Of a stretch of 64,000 bases of DNA, positions 42,966 through 53,690 are shown in pieces (position 1 is the first letter of the stretch; the number at the start of each line of letters is the position of its first letter). The stretch covers positions 1,490,001 through 1,554,000 of the forward strand of contig JAJEKV010000097.1 of the NCBI GenBank assembly GCA_021234155.1, written 5' to 3'. The translations under genes were made by a program, and so were the position numbers. This stretch comes from Isoetes taiwanensis. Taxonomy: Eukaryota; Streptophyta; Lycopodiopsida; Isoetales; Isoetaceae. The notes below the pieces were generated by a model. It did not search any database, was not told the DNA's origin, and saw only the letters and a list, made by a program, of their open reading frames with translations.

Positions 42966-44030
42966 TTTGTCAATGGCATTTGAACACCGAAATCATATAG
43001 GCTTCTGCCAGATGTCATCTATCTTTAGTAATCAGAGGTGCCTTGGCCACGTTGATAGTATTTTTAAATTGATTCTTGGTGGAATAATTGGAATGCATTT
43101 TATTCCATCTCCTCCCTTTCTTTGGAATGTTTCCAGAATCTTTGCCCACATATATGCCAAACTGCATGCCACTTCAAAAATCATTCTGGAATCATGCAAT
43201 CCTTCTAGGTATGCCAATAGATATTTCACAATGAAACCTCCCTTCCTTCTAACACTTGCCATGCTCATTGCCTGGTGGCGGCGCATTTGAGGGTCCTAAC
43301 TCCTATGCTTCTCCATGCCTTCCTCCAAGCAATTGGTTTTGACACCTCTGAGATTTCTCTCTGGCTATGCGCCAATTTGTCAAAACCAATTGCTAGGAGT
43401 CAACATCAAAGAGGGTTTCCTCAAATGTGCAAACATGGATCACCTAACATATTTGGCATCTTCTCATTGTTATGAATTCTAAATCTGGAATAGGGTTGTA
43501 TGTATTGTATATGTACTCTATTTTAGCTTTTGTCCACTCTTCCCCATTCTTTGTATTGTTTCACTCACGAACAATGTAAAAGCATAAGTTGAGTGTCCAA
43601 TTTAGGTTCCTTTTTGTGTAAATATTACAAGGTCAAAATATGCTTGGATCTCTTTATCTGCGAGTTTTTGGACTTGTAAGAGCTGCCGCAATTATTGATC
43701 AGAAGTTGTCGGCTAGACTAGTTCTCCCTAGACGTCTCCTCTAGAGTCAGAATCTGCCCTAATTTCGAATTAGGGTTTAGGCCTAATGCTAGGTTGGGCT
43801 ATTTTGGGTTCATGGAGAAGTACATGGCCAATATGTGTTAAAAAGGTAGTGAAATGGTGTGCATCTTATACCTATTTGGGCTAAATGATGGCCAATAGAA
43901 GACAAAGACACACGATTATAGATGACTGATCTCCTGCGAAATGAGGATGAATTTGCATTCATGTCATTCTGCTGAGTGGTTATTAATGTGAAACATAACT
44001 CTCCCAAAATGTGTAAAGGATTTCAGGTCA
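42966..44030. other. spacer without supported gene
   Basis: No splice-consistent exon or transposon domain seen. Likely includes the promoter of the minus-strand gene just left of it. Confidence 0.35.
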
Positions 44031-44037
44031 AGATTGA

Positions 44038-44300
44038 ATGATAGAATAGAATAGAATATAATAGAATAGAATAGATTTTTTAATGTCCACGAAGACCAAG
44101 AGGCCATGGGACCCATACAATGGCCTAATACAACCATTAATACTAGGATTATAAAACCCCTGCCTTGAAAGGTTTTTAAGGGAAAAAACTTTGCAGTAAT
44201 GATTATACTTTATGATGCCCCCTGAACCTGTACGATGTTCCCATTGTATAACTACGGGAAGCTCTCCTCCCATGGCAACTCAATCACCATGGAAAGGCCC
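44038..44300 (-). repeat. (AATAG)n tract and probable 3' end of a LINE/SINE
   Basis: An irregular (AATAG)n tract at about 44038-44075 adjoins ttttttaatgtccacgaagaccaag. A similar segment, ttaatgtctacggaagaccc, occurs at about 60360. On the minus strand this reads as a retroposon 3' end followed by a simple-repeat tail. Family assignment is not possible from this window. Confidence 0.35.
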
Positions 44301-45139
44301 TTCGACTGACTCGGACCACTTGTGATGGGAAAGTCTCCGGGTGAAGGGCACGTAGGTGTCGTTCGTCCCACGCCTTACATGGGAAATCCTATAGAGCGAA
44401 AGCGTACATACATGTTAGCACCAAGCAACAATATACATATTATAATAGCCCACCACGAAGGGTGGCCTGTCCATCGCAAGACGACATCACATACTATAAT
44501 ATACATCAACTGACAGAGTCATGAAAATGGCGTTGGTGGCATAGAACAATGGCTAGGGTAGTCCACTCCATCCGCCCCTTCTATGCACAATTTGCAGATA
44601 GGCTGGAACATGTTATGGCATGAATGTAGCCTGCCGGAGATGTAATCTCATGGATTCACCCTATGAGACTACTCCAGATTATATCTCCCCGGTCTGATGA
44701 GGCAGGACATGGATGGATCCCTCTCCGGAGCACAATAGTTTCGTGGGATCGTGGCGCCACCGATGCCCATGCATCCGCACCCGACTTACCCCTCAAAATC
44801 TATAGGTCAGCTCCTCGCACCTATCGAGCCCAGGCCGTCCTTTTAGGACTCGACCTGCACCCAGGAGGTGTCAGACCCATATCCGGCCCGAACACGATGA
44901 CTGACTATTCGGCCCGAACACGATGACTGACTATAAGTCTAGCATGCTATAGGAACCCCAGTAGCCACGCTCAGCAAGGCTCCACCTCCACTTCACCATT
45001 GTACCCATTATCTGATACTCATTCCTAGCATAGCATTCACAGCCAGGTGGGCTCTTGTGCACAGGCTGCATTTAACGGGATTTAAGGGATTTTAACTAGG
45101 AGCATCTCTATTATTAGATGGTCTTTAGGTCTCTACCCC
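44301..45139. other. spacer or decayed LTR/gag region upstream of the gypsy pol
   Basis: Contains a duplicated ggcccgaacacgatgactgac (about 44883-44930). ctcggaccacttgtgatggg near 44310 resembles ctcggaccacttggaatga near 53169, so both may derive from one retroelement family. No gag frame can be read. Confidence 0.4.
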
Positions 45140-46530
45140 CAGCTTCTGCTCCTACTTCTGTAGAGGCTTCCTCATGTCCTAAGTTTTGTATCTCGAAGAT
45201 TTCACTTCACGAGCTTATTAAATAAGGAAGGCAAGATCCAAGTTCAGTATTTGCAATTCAAGTTCATCCATCGGCTAGCTCTGCACGGGTGAAGTCTGTC
45301 CCAATGCTCCCAAATAAATATGGCAAATTCTCTGATGTTTTTGGCAAAGTCAAGTCCAGCAAGCTTCCAGAACATCGTCCATATGATTGTCCTATTGATT
45401 TGCAGTCCGACACAATGCCACCATATGGTCCGATATATGGTCTATCTCCTGCTGAGTTGAAAGTTTTGCGGGATTATATTGAAGAGAATCTAACCACTGG
45501 TTTCATTCAACATTATTAGTCCCCTGCGGGAGCGCCTATCTTTTTCGTAAAAAGGAAGGATGATTCTCTGCGTCTGGTCGTTGATTATCGTGGCCTCAAT
45601 AAAATCATAGTGCCAAATCGGTATCTACTTCCTCTGATCCTAGAGTTGTTGGAGCGACTCCAAGGTGCGCGTTATTTTACAAGGATTGATCTTTGGGGTG
45701 CATATTGACCACTCGCTGACATCTGGTGATCATCCAGAAAGTAATAGGCAAGCAGAGTGCACTAATTAGACTCTGGAGCAATATTTAAGGTGCTTTATCA
45801 GTTATCAGCAAGATGATTGGGTCGATTATCTCCCATTAGCTGAGTTTGCCTATAATAACTCAGTACATGCTTCCACTAGCCAGACTCCATTCTTTCTCAA
45901 CTTTAATCAGCATCCTCGTTGGTCTCTTTGTGTCGTTGGCGCTGACTCTGTCAATCCTAGTGCCGAGTCTCAAATTGAGAAATTCCAGGCTCTTTAATCA
46001 GATCTTCGACATTATCTTCACCGAGCACAGAGAACGCTATTGGCATTATGCCGATTTACATCGGCAGGAAGCTTCTAAATTTCTCGTTGGTGACCTTGTC
46101 TGGCTTCTTCGTAGGGACCTCCCTGCCTCACGTCCCTGCAACAAGCTTGACTATCGTTGCCTTGGTCCTTACTGGATCATGGCTCAGACTAGCAATGTGA
46201 CATTCCGGCTCGAGCATCCAGTATTTCGTGTTTCTCTATTGGAGCCCTACACAGTTAATACTTTTCCAGATCGCGTTCCTCCACCACCATCACCAGTGGA
46301 AATTGATGATCATGAGGAGTTCGAGGTTCGAGAGATTCTGGACTCAAGTTTCTTCGTCGGCGATTGTATTACTTTGTCGATTGGGAAGGTTACTCATCAA
46401 GTGATAGAACCTGGGAGCCTGCCGAGAATCTGATTAATGCTCCTGATAAAATTGCAGAGTTTTACTGACGTTACCTGGATAAGCCAAGTTTCAGTACTCT
46501 GGCCCCAGCTCCGAGGACTCGTTGCCGTCG
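45140..46530 (+). pseudogene. Ty3-gypsy chromovirus polyprotein, internally deleted
   Basis: It begins in the protease-RT linker (VPMLPNKYGKFSDVFGKV, LPEHRPYDCPIDLQ) and enters the reverse transcriptase ([20 protein letters not shown], then [12 protein letters not shown]). After the first catalytic Asp box it jumps at about 45710 to late integrase (SGDHPESNRQAECTN, PLAEFAYNNSVHAST). RT palm, RNase H and the integrase core are therefore missing. After frame changes the integrase C-terminus (SRPCNKLDYRCLGPYWIM) and a chromodomain (FEVREILDS, then DWEGYSSSDRTWEPAENL) follow. The chromodomain marks a chromovirus. Stops at 45520 and later confirm that it is dead. Confidence 0.85.
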
Positions 46531-46544
46531 TAGGAGGGGGATGG

Positions 46545-47099
46545 TGTGACGACCATATGGATATTTGTATCATATGAACATTATACTCGTATGTACAAAA
46601 GATGGCCATCACACGGATGCAAAAGAATAGTTGCACAAGACAAGATTTAAACTCGCAGCCTTCTAGTTGCGAGTCACACACCTTTGCCAAGCTAATATTT
46701 GTTAAAGACATTCTCTCATGTCTTTCTTATAAAATAAACTTCCTTCCTTCCTTCCTTCCTTATATGTGGGGATGTTTTCAGGAGATTGTAGAATATTCTA
46801 GAACCTACATGCATGCGCGACACTTGGCATGATCTCATCCGGTGGCGCGATCCTGACCGTTGGCCTAGATATATAAGGAGGCACCTCCTTCTTGTCAAAC
46901 CATTCCGTTTTGAGCCTTCTAGGCATCTGTCTCGTGTTCCTGCTTGCCTTCAGGCCATTGTACTCTTGATTCCTATTCATATATCAGATTTTTTGCCGAT
47001 CTTGGCATATTTCTTCCGTATTTCTTGCGTATTTTCTATGTATTTTCCCAAAAGACCAAGAAGAATTCTTTAGGCGTAAAATTAACGGGAAATATATCA
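46545..47099 (+). mobile_element. probable 3' LTR of the gypsy chromovirus
   Basis: The polypurine stretch gtaggagggggatgg is immediately followed by TGTGACGACC at 46545. A TATA-like gatatataaggagg (about 46867-46880) followed by a transcribed-looking stretch fits an LTR promoter. The right boundary is not certain. A (CTTC)n-type microsatellite of about 22 bp lies inside at about 46740. Confidence 0.55.
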
Positions 47100-47484
47100 T
47101 GGTTTATGTTGTAAAAAGTCTATGTGTTGGTGATGAATTGTTCATTCCATATGAATATAGTAGACCAATACCAAAGGTCCTTTTTACCCATATAAATTGT
47201 GTCGAATTTTGTGGGAATGCTTACTATGTGTTTATTTTGCGAAATGAAATTATGTACACATTTATCTTCAATATGTGGCTTGCTTATGACACAATTTTAT
47301 ATTTTGTTTGTTATTGAATGCGTAAAATTTAACAAAAATGGGCTCTCAATGCATGTATCACGTATATGTTTCGTTTAATCTGGCATGCAGGATAGGCAAG
47401 TGGATATGAGACAACATCCAAGCATACTGAATTGGTGACATCAAAAGTCATTGCGGATCGCAAAATTAGAATATACCAAGCAAT

Positions 47485-48215
47485 ATGTTACAAAACATAA
47501 GCACAACGCATTATGAAGAGTACAATGATGAAGATGAACAGGAATATGATGATGAAGATGACGACTATGCCACTATGGATGACCACATGGAAGTGGATGA
47601 CCACATGGAAGTTAAAGAACCGATAGTCGACCTGTTAGATGCATTCGGCCCAATCTTCGACAATGAACTAGATGACGAAGCAAATACTCCTAGCGATGGT
47701 CATAAAGATTACGCTTTATTGGAGGAGGCGTATAAAGTATTGTATCTAGGGACAAACATATCTAGATTGGCGACATCTTTATTGATATTGAAATCTTCAA
47801 GCCAAATTCAAATGGAGCAATGCCAGTGTTACGGCTTTGTTAGAGTAATTACAATTGCAATCACTTAACTTATTGAATTTGTAGTTGAATGTATATGTAA
47901 GGAACGATATTATGCAGGTTATTGCAGAGAAAATATTCCCACAAGGGAACAATATGCCCAAGAGCCGTGATGAAATAAAAAATATATTGGCAGCTACTGG
48001 TTTAGGCTACCATAAGATTCATGCTTGTCCAAATGATTGCATGGTATCTGAATGACATCTACAAGAACACAGAAACATGCCCTAAATGTGGTGCCTCTAG
48101 GTACATCGCAGATGCCAAGGGAAAGGCCGTCCCCATGAAGGTGGTTTGCTACGTCCCATTGATCCCTCGTATAAGGGTCTAAGCACAATGGTGGAGGACA
48201 CTTTTTATGTCGGTG
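47485..48215 (+). pseudogene. CACTA (En/Spm) TNP2-type transposase fragment
   Basis: An acidic N-terminal stretch leads to VDLLDAFGPIFDNE, EEAYKVLYLGTNISRLAT and, in a shifted frame, FKWSNASVTALLE. After an apparent intron comes IFPQGNNMPKSRDEI, LGYHKIHACPNDC and CPKCGASRYI. This series is typical of plant CACTA TNP2 proteins, including the ACPNDC and CPxCGxSR signatures. Frame changes occur at about 47815 and 48050, and similarity stops after VPLIPRIRV, just where the conserved transposase domain should continue. Dead fragment without visible termini. Stretch 47100-47484 before it shows no gene. Confidence 0.75.
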
Positions 48216-49100
48216 ACACATGGTGCTTGTGCTATGCTTTAAAAACTATTTTCTTTGTATTTTTACTTTATTTTTTTATTTTTAGCACGCCAGCCTAACC
48301 AAGCTTACACCCTTTCTTGCAATTCTAAGCTATCCACGTAGCACCTCCACCTCACCAAAATTTGATGTGGCGTACAAATAACCATTAGATTTTGAGTTTT
48401 TTTATATCGACGGTCATCGAAATTAGAAAAAATCCTAAAAATGATCACGGAGATACCACGAGCTATGTATTTTCCAGTCTTCAATCGCGGTTTTCCTCTT
48501 CATCTACTCCCTCTTGCAAGATCAAAGCATATTTGCCTCTCTCCTTTTTTTGTTGTGGCTCCATTTGCTGTTGATAATGAGACAATGTAGACACGGTTTG
48601 AATATCGTGATTCAATAAAAGAAATCGCTGCTTCAGCTTACCCTTTTTCCAGGAAAATCCTTGCTTTATTCATCTCAGACGGAGTCAGGTATGCTTTCAT
48701 TGCTTTTCGTTTGTGTTTTCTTTGCCGGATTTTCCACGCATTTTACTTTGTGTTGGTGCGCCAGGCTTCGTCCATCATTTAGGGTTCTGCAGCATCAGTC
48801 TTCCAAGTACATTGAGGTTGCCTTTTTTTTTAAGCCATTGCCGAATTTGAGTCCTTGATTTAAGATATACGAGACAGGAAGAAATGGCTCTGCCATGGCA
48901 TTGCATCTTGAACTGGGTTTTTCTATTCCATGTTGTTTTCTGCCATGTAGAGTAGTTCTGCCAGGGTTGGTGGATCCTTTGGGAACTGGCCAGATGACTC
49001 TGGCCACAGTATGCTCATATTGTGCTCATACTGACCAAGCCTTTTAGCAAATCCCAGCTTCTGCTTGCTTTTAATCCAGATCATAAATTCATTCCAGTTC
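48216..49100. other. spacer without supported gene
   Basis: T-rich DNA with short open frames but no domain. A GTATGC donor-like site at about 48688 after a purine-rich open stretch could be a leader exon, but no downstream exon supports it. Confidence 0.3.
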
Positions 49101-49735
49101 TAATTCACAATGTAAGCCTATTTGTGAGTCCTTGATAATTGTGGAGAATATAGACTCTTAAACTAGACTTCTCCAATATGGCCATACTTAGCATGCCATA
49201 ACCTTTCTTGAGTGAGATCTTCTTGATACAACTCCAAGCATTATGATGCAACTGAGTTTCAATAGCATACAGGCCTGCTACATTCATGTGTTCTGTTAGT
49301 CAAACTTCAAACTTGCTGGTTGGAATAAGATCAAAAGGATGGATTGTGTAACATGTCTTTCCTTGACGAAGATAATTGGCTTGCCTTTCCTATGGAATTT
49401 GGGCACCGATAATAGATTTGTCTGCAAGTCTGAATGTAATGAACATCTTTGACCAACAATCTGTCTGCTGAAGAGATGAATTCAACATCCCCTTTGGGCT
49501 CAGGCTAGCTTTCAGTGCCATTCCCCATTGTAACAGTAAGAGAATGATCCTCCTCGCTGTGCATTTGTAAATTTGATTGTCCCTTTTATATAGTGTTGAG
49601 TAACTTGAGATCTACCATTGGCAGCTCTTAAACAATATCCACTGCAAGTTTCTAAAAAGAGTGCATCCAAGCTTCGAGAGCTGAGTAGTGATTCTAATAT
49701 CTTGTGACATTGTTTGCTTATGCGATGCAATAGGT
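49101..49735 (-). pseudogene. Ty1-copia protease/pre-integrase relic
   Basis: Read on the minus strand with several frame changes: CSGYCLRAANGRSQVTQHY, then GTIKF, then LQTNLLSVPKF and KGKPIIFVKERHV, then GLYAIETQLHH. This order matches the end of copia protease and the GAG-pre-integrase region (expected motifs TNLLSV..L and GLY). Too decayed for function. A coiled-coil-like frame at 50372-50602 on the same strand (EEHTILGEKVHRLQNELNSK) might be part of the same element or of a gene fragment. Confidence 0.55.
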
Positions 49736-52680
49736 ATATGGAGCATTTTGTCTTTTTTGTGCTCCATCCACAAATCCATGGTAAGTCGTCATGGTGCTTC
49801 TCCTTTCTAACGGCTTTTTATTCTTCCTTTTCTTTGCTCAGGTGTATGTCCTGTTGTTTCATCTTCTCTTCAACATTTCTTCCTTTTATCGCTTTTTGAC
49901 CAGTTGCAGGAAAGAACACGATGTGGCTGGATTATCTGTCCAGACCCCAGAGGCATAGTTTCAATGCCTAACATAGACTAGGGCTTGTTTTTTTTTTCTA
50001 GCTTTCCTTTCCCGACTGGAGCTTCCTGGCTATGGTGCTGTCATTCATCTGCCCATTTCTACATGACATTCCTACTTCGAGAAGAAAGACCACGTAGAAA
50101 TATAGTGGGCGCAATGTGGAACCCTCATCTACAAGGCAAAAATGGAAATCTTACCTTGATATCCAGGAGATTATTCATCTTCTGCAACCCTGCACAATTG
50201 ACCAAAGAATTCCTTCAATCAACACGTCTCCAGAAATATTCTATCTTAAAATTCAAGAGGTGGTTGATCTATATTGCACTGCAATTTTTAAGCTGCACTG
50301 GATCTGAACTTGGCAGCATTAAGGAGGAGAAATTATTCCTTCACAAGCGACGTAGCTGCAATGCCTCTTCTTCAAGAGTTTGGATTAGAAAAGCTTGGCA
50401 GAATTTTTTGATTGAGATCCACATTCTTGTTCTTCACTTTAGATATTTCCAAGGATTTTGAGTTCAGCTCATTTTGTAACCTATGAACCTTCTCACCAAG
50501 GATGGTATGTTCTTCAACAGTTTTGCATTTGTAGCTTGATTTTGAGTTCAGACATTCAGCCATTTCATGTGCCTCTGCAATAGTCTTACGCTTATTTTGC
50601 AACTTAAATACTAGGGGTTTCCGTCCTGTTTTTCATACTCATTAACATTTTCGTAAAGAACGTTCTCATCTGTTTCCAACCTAGATAAATCTTTTGCAGC
50701 AGAAATGATTTCAATCTTCATTGCATCACATCTCTTTCATAACCATGTTGTAGCTTAGATATTATGTGTATTGTGGTTCACTCTCGGACTCAGCCTTGGC
50801 GTCGGCGTGGGTTTGGGGCTTTCAAAGGGAGGCATTTTGAAGCCCATGTATATCTATGTCATTCTTCATCCATGTTGTGCTTTTGGGTGTAAGGATATTG
50901 CCTTAAAAACAAGCAGGGCCAGAGTTGAGTCCGTTATGGAGTGTGATAAGTTAGCCCATCATCACAAAAGGTATAACTTGCAATCTATTGCATCGTGCTG
51001 CAGGCTTCTAATCATCCTGCAAGCTTACACCTTTCTATATTAGGGCCAGGCTGTCTATTTAATATGGTGCATATTCTCTCCGTATTAAAGATTTCTTCCT
51101 TAGTGCCAGGTTGGTGTGGTTTATTAGCATAGCCAGTTTATTAGCATGGCATCGGGATGAATATATTGTTCAAGCTTCCACTTGGCTTCTACAGGAAAGG
51201 TTGACTTATTAGGCCATGGCGAGGTAGCACTATCGCCTTTATCAGCAGAGCTTATTTTCTGTCAGGTACTTTCGCTTTTGCCATGCTTTTCAACTAGAGG
51301 TTCATGTGCTTTAGAAATACTTTCGTCTTTAGTTGGTACTTTGCCCTGATATTGGTGAGTGTACAGGAGAAACATTTTCTTCCTTTGTACTGCATGAGCA
51401 TAAGCAAGCAAGGCTTAATACCTTTCTTTAGAAGCCCCAACCAGTTTGGGTTAAAGCTCTTCTTCATTCAACAGTTGAATGATCTGCAAAAGTTCCCCAG
51501 ACACCTTTTATAGTGTTGGCTACAGCACATGTGTCTTCTAGGGCGAAATGAACTTTCTCATTGAACGCAATGACCTCTTCATTAAGATCAAATATTTGGG
51601 CCTAGCTGGATTGGCTATGCTTAAGAGGTCCTTAATTCCTTTGGTTACACAGATTGCAGTCCTCTCTCCTTTTCTCTTCAACAATGCATGGTTGCCACAG
51701 TCGCAACCATGCGAATTCAATCTATGTATTTGGTAGGTAAGGAAAAGTCCAGCAATGTTGGGCGGATTTTTCTAATGTTGTTTATTTTTCAAATGTTGTT
51801 TACAATCAAGTTTTCGTCTTGCCTTTGTCACTTGCATTGATCTTTCTTTGTCCCTTGATCTTAATTTGCATCTTAGAACAATTGTATTTACTTAATTGGA
51901 GAATTTGCAGGCAGCCTATCACCTATGTTCGTAAACTAGAGCTGGATAGTAGTATCTATAGATCCTTAAATTACATACGATATCATCAATATGTGTTCTA
52001 ACCATTTACACACAACCTAAACTTAATTGCACCATTGGCTTCCCTTACCACCATGGTTTCCATGAGATCCTTGTGTACATAACAATAGCCATTTTTAATG
52101 TTTATTGTATACTAATGTATTCGAATTTTGCAGTTTGCCAAATATGCATGACTTGGTTCACATACTAAACTTATATGGTATAACAATCACAATATACTCG
52201 ATAACGTGCAGACCAACTACGAAGAAGTATATAGACCAAACAAGAAACTTAAACAAAAGATTTACCAACACAAATATCATAACATATCGTGTAGACCAAC
52301 TATGAAGAATAGGCCAAACGAGAAACTTAAGGAACAGGATTTACCAATACAAAACAAATCCAAATAAGAAAATGCCCCCAGACATTTGCCAATATAAACC
52401 ATTTGAGGACTACTTTGAGATCGAGATCCTTCATACCACAACCTTCCAAATGGAAGCACATACAAATTTACGTTGCTTGACTAGAACTATGTGAATAGTT
52501 TGTTTTTGTTATCTCTGCTTTTAAGCAATGATTTTGAGTTATACTGCCATCAAACTTGAACATAAATTTTCATATTTCAGAATTTTGTCACTAAATTTGT
52601 CAACACGTAATTTGTTTATATTATTCTTCATTGCAATGCTAGTATACCACTACAATTGCATAAAGATGTAAAGCTTTATG
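49736..52680. other. about 3 kb without recognised gene
   Basis: AT-rich, with many short frames. I saw no splice-consistent exon series and no transposase, RT or integrase motif. A glycine-rich frame near 50775 (LGLSLGVGVGLGLSKGG) is isolated and probably fortuitous. Confidence 0.35.
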
Positions 52681-52731
52681 AATAGAATAGAATAGAATAG
52701 AATAGAATAGAATAGAATAGAATAGAATAGA
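52681..52731 (+). repeat. (AATAG)10 pentanucleotide microsatellite
   Basis: Ten perfect aatag repeats. Together with the similar tract at 44038 it resembles the simple-repeat tail of a non-LTR retroelement family. Confidence 0.9.
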
Positions 52732-52817
52732 TGCACTCTCACAAAAGCACTTTATCTTAGGTTTCTATATTTTGCAATGCATTTCCTCGTGATCATATTT
52801 TTACTCTCAGAATTCTT

Positions 52818-53186
52818 ATGGAAGCTAGCCGCAATGCACGACGTGACTTGTATTGTTGTTTCGTGGATTTTAAAACGGCATATGATACGGTCCCTCGGGA
52901 CCTGTTGTGGCAACGCTTGCAGAAGCTACATGTCCCACAGGATTTGCAGAATGCCATCTACCGGCTCTATGACAGAATATATGCCACTTTGCCTGCGTCA
53001 GATCACCGGTTGAATGGCACCATAGGTGTTAAACAGGGATGTCCGTTATCTCCAATGCTTTTTGGACTCTACATTGACAAGTTGGAGACCTGGATGCAAG
53101 AACATGGAGGTGGTGGCCCGCAGTTGCCGCCCTCCCTCGACGACTATACATTACCATGTCCGTCTAACTCGGACCACTTGGAATGA
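52818..53186 (+). pseudogene. LINE (non-LTR) reverse-transcriptase fragment
   Basis: It reads LYCCFVDFKTAYDTVPRDLL, LQNAIYRLYDRIYATLPAS, then GVKQGCPLSPMLFGLYIDKL, the fingers/palm part of an RVT_1 domain just before the catalytic YADD box. The chain stops at about 53140, before YADD. No endonuclease part precedes it. Internal fragment only. Confidence 0.85.
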
Positions 53187-53399
53187 CCAAGTGTCAAGGT
53201 GAAGGACTCTAGCTTATCTGCCTTGCATAAGAGAAAATCAACCAAGATTGAAATACCACGTTCTCAATTTCACATATCTCAAAAAACCATTCGTCAAACC
53301 TCCTATGAGGTCGTCATCTCTACGTATATTTGAAGTAGTACTATTAGCATCATCCAACAACCTCAACATGAATCTAGACTTACCCAAGGATCCCATTAT

Positions 53400-53690
53400 G
53401 CTCTGATACCAACTGTAACGGACCTGTCGGGTTAGCCCTTCAGGTAACTCGAGATCCCATCAAGGCTTGCATGAATACTAATAATGAGTTCGTGTACATG
53501 AGTTGGATAATGCAATGCAAAAGCATTCTTAACACTAGACCTGTCCCTGGGACCATTCCTGATCCATGGACCAGAACTGACCCACATGACCTCTGCCACT
53601 TAAACCCACGTAACTCACGAAAGATATTTCAATTTTATAATATACCACCATCATTTGAGTCTTCACTTATTTCTTAATGACCTCTAGGAA
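53400..53690 (-). mobile_element. Ty3-gypsy-type LTR fragment with primer-binding site
   Basis: On the minus strand ...CCGTTACA (LTR end at 53414) is followed by GT and TGGTATCAGAGC at 53411-53400, the initiator tRNA-Met primer-binding site, with the spacing usual for plant gypsy elements. The LTR extends to higher coordinates for at least about 270 bp. The internal sequence (53170-53399) has no readable gag. A segment of this LTR, cttaacactagacctgtccc (about 53530), occurs inverted at about 56137. Confidence 0.65.

Noticed and set aside
47485-47868. Acidic protein that could be taken for a host gene
   Set aside because: The motifs LLDAFGPIFDNE and the following ACPNDC/CPKCGASRY region identify CACTA TNP2.
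50771-51043. Gly-rich hydrophobic frame resembling a membrane segment of plant AAA ATPases
   Set aside because: Only about 15 residues look similar; no further exon of such a gene follows.
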